Shown here one piece after another: positions 64,000-64,000 of a DNA stretch of 64,000 nt. Origin of the DNA: Alphaproteobacteria bacterium (GTDB taxonomy: Bacteria; Pseudomonadota; Alphaproteobacteria; Sphingomonadales; Kordiimonadaceae); the NCBI GenBank assembly GCA_013372975.1, contig JABXIS010000017.1, forward strand, positions 83,940 to 147,939, given 5' to 3'. The stretch's first letter is position 1. The number at the start of each line of letters is the position of its first letter. The notes under the pieces were generated by a model. The model worked only from the letters and a program-made list of their open reading frames with translations, did no database searches and had not been told where the DNA came from. Position numbers and translations under genes: made by a program.

Positions 64000-64000
64000 A

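Overview
The window reads as chromosomal DNA of an alphaproteobacterium with moderately high GC. The elongator tRNA-Met at the right end has an alphaproteobacterial look, and the gene content (BASS symporter, AbgT transporter, geranyl-CoA type carboxylase operon, periplasmic KatG, alternative oxidase, many secreted hydrolases) fits a marine, heterotrophic, quinone-respiring member. A Kordiimonas-like organism is my impression only. I see no insertion sequence, prophage, CRISPR array or rRNA. Genes are dense, with many 4-11 nt overlaps.

Left part (1-12.4 kb): a partial PAS-like signalling gene; an exported deaminase-type amidohydrolase with an AraC-type regulator; an operon of BASS symporter, D-aminoacylase-like amidohydrolase and TauE/SafE exporter; a class-C beta-lactamase-like serine hydrolase; a membrane-anchored LytTR regulator; and a periplasmic M3 dipeptidyl carboxypeptidase. 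The theme is uptake and hydrolysis of peptides and N-acyl amino acids.

Centre-left (12.6-24.1 kb): a TetR regulator faces a tightly packed operon in the order SDR, carboxyltransferase, acyl-CoA dehydrogenase, enoyl-CoA hydratase, biotin carboxylase, BKACE (DUF849), acyl-CoA dehydrogenase, acyl-CoA ligase. The first part matches the order of Pseudomonas atuR/atuBCDEF (acyclic terpene utilisation), but atuA is absent and a beta-keto acid cleavage enzyme is present. A bacterial alternative oxidase converges on the operon.

Centre (24.2-40.3 kb): a signalling block (PAS-receiver protein, OmpR-type regulator, 991-residue hybrid kinase) with a zinc-ribbon membrane protein and a paraoxonase-like protein; then arginine/citrulline genes (CtlX-like hydrolase, Lrp/AsnC regulator, AstA), a PLP decarboxylase divergent from an XRE-cupin regulator, the threonine-degrading kbl-tdh pair and a BLUF photoreceptor. 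CAATATATTG-like sites lie upstream of both the XRE gene and kbl, suggesting one regulon.

Right part (40.4-64 kb): three similar orphan periplasmic solute-binding proteins (a fourth, more divergent one is at 34.3 kb), a TrmB-like methyltransferase, a transglutaminase-like lipoprotein, two further secreted amidohydrolases (one fused to a TolB-like propeller), TrhA, an FMN alpha-hydroxyacid dehydrogenase, a TPR protein, a LysR regulator, a saccharopine-dehydrogenase-like protein with a DUF2867 protein, a single-subunit molybdopterin oxidoreductase, an MFS carrier, an exported KatG, an AbgT transporter and tRNA-Met(CAT) with its own terminator.
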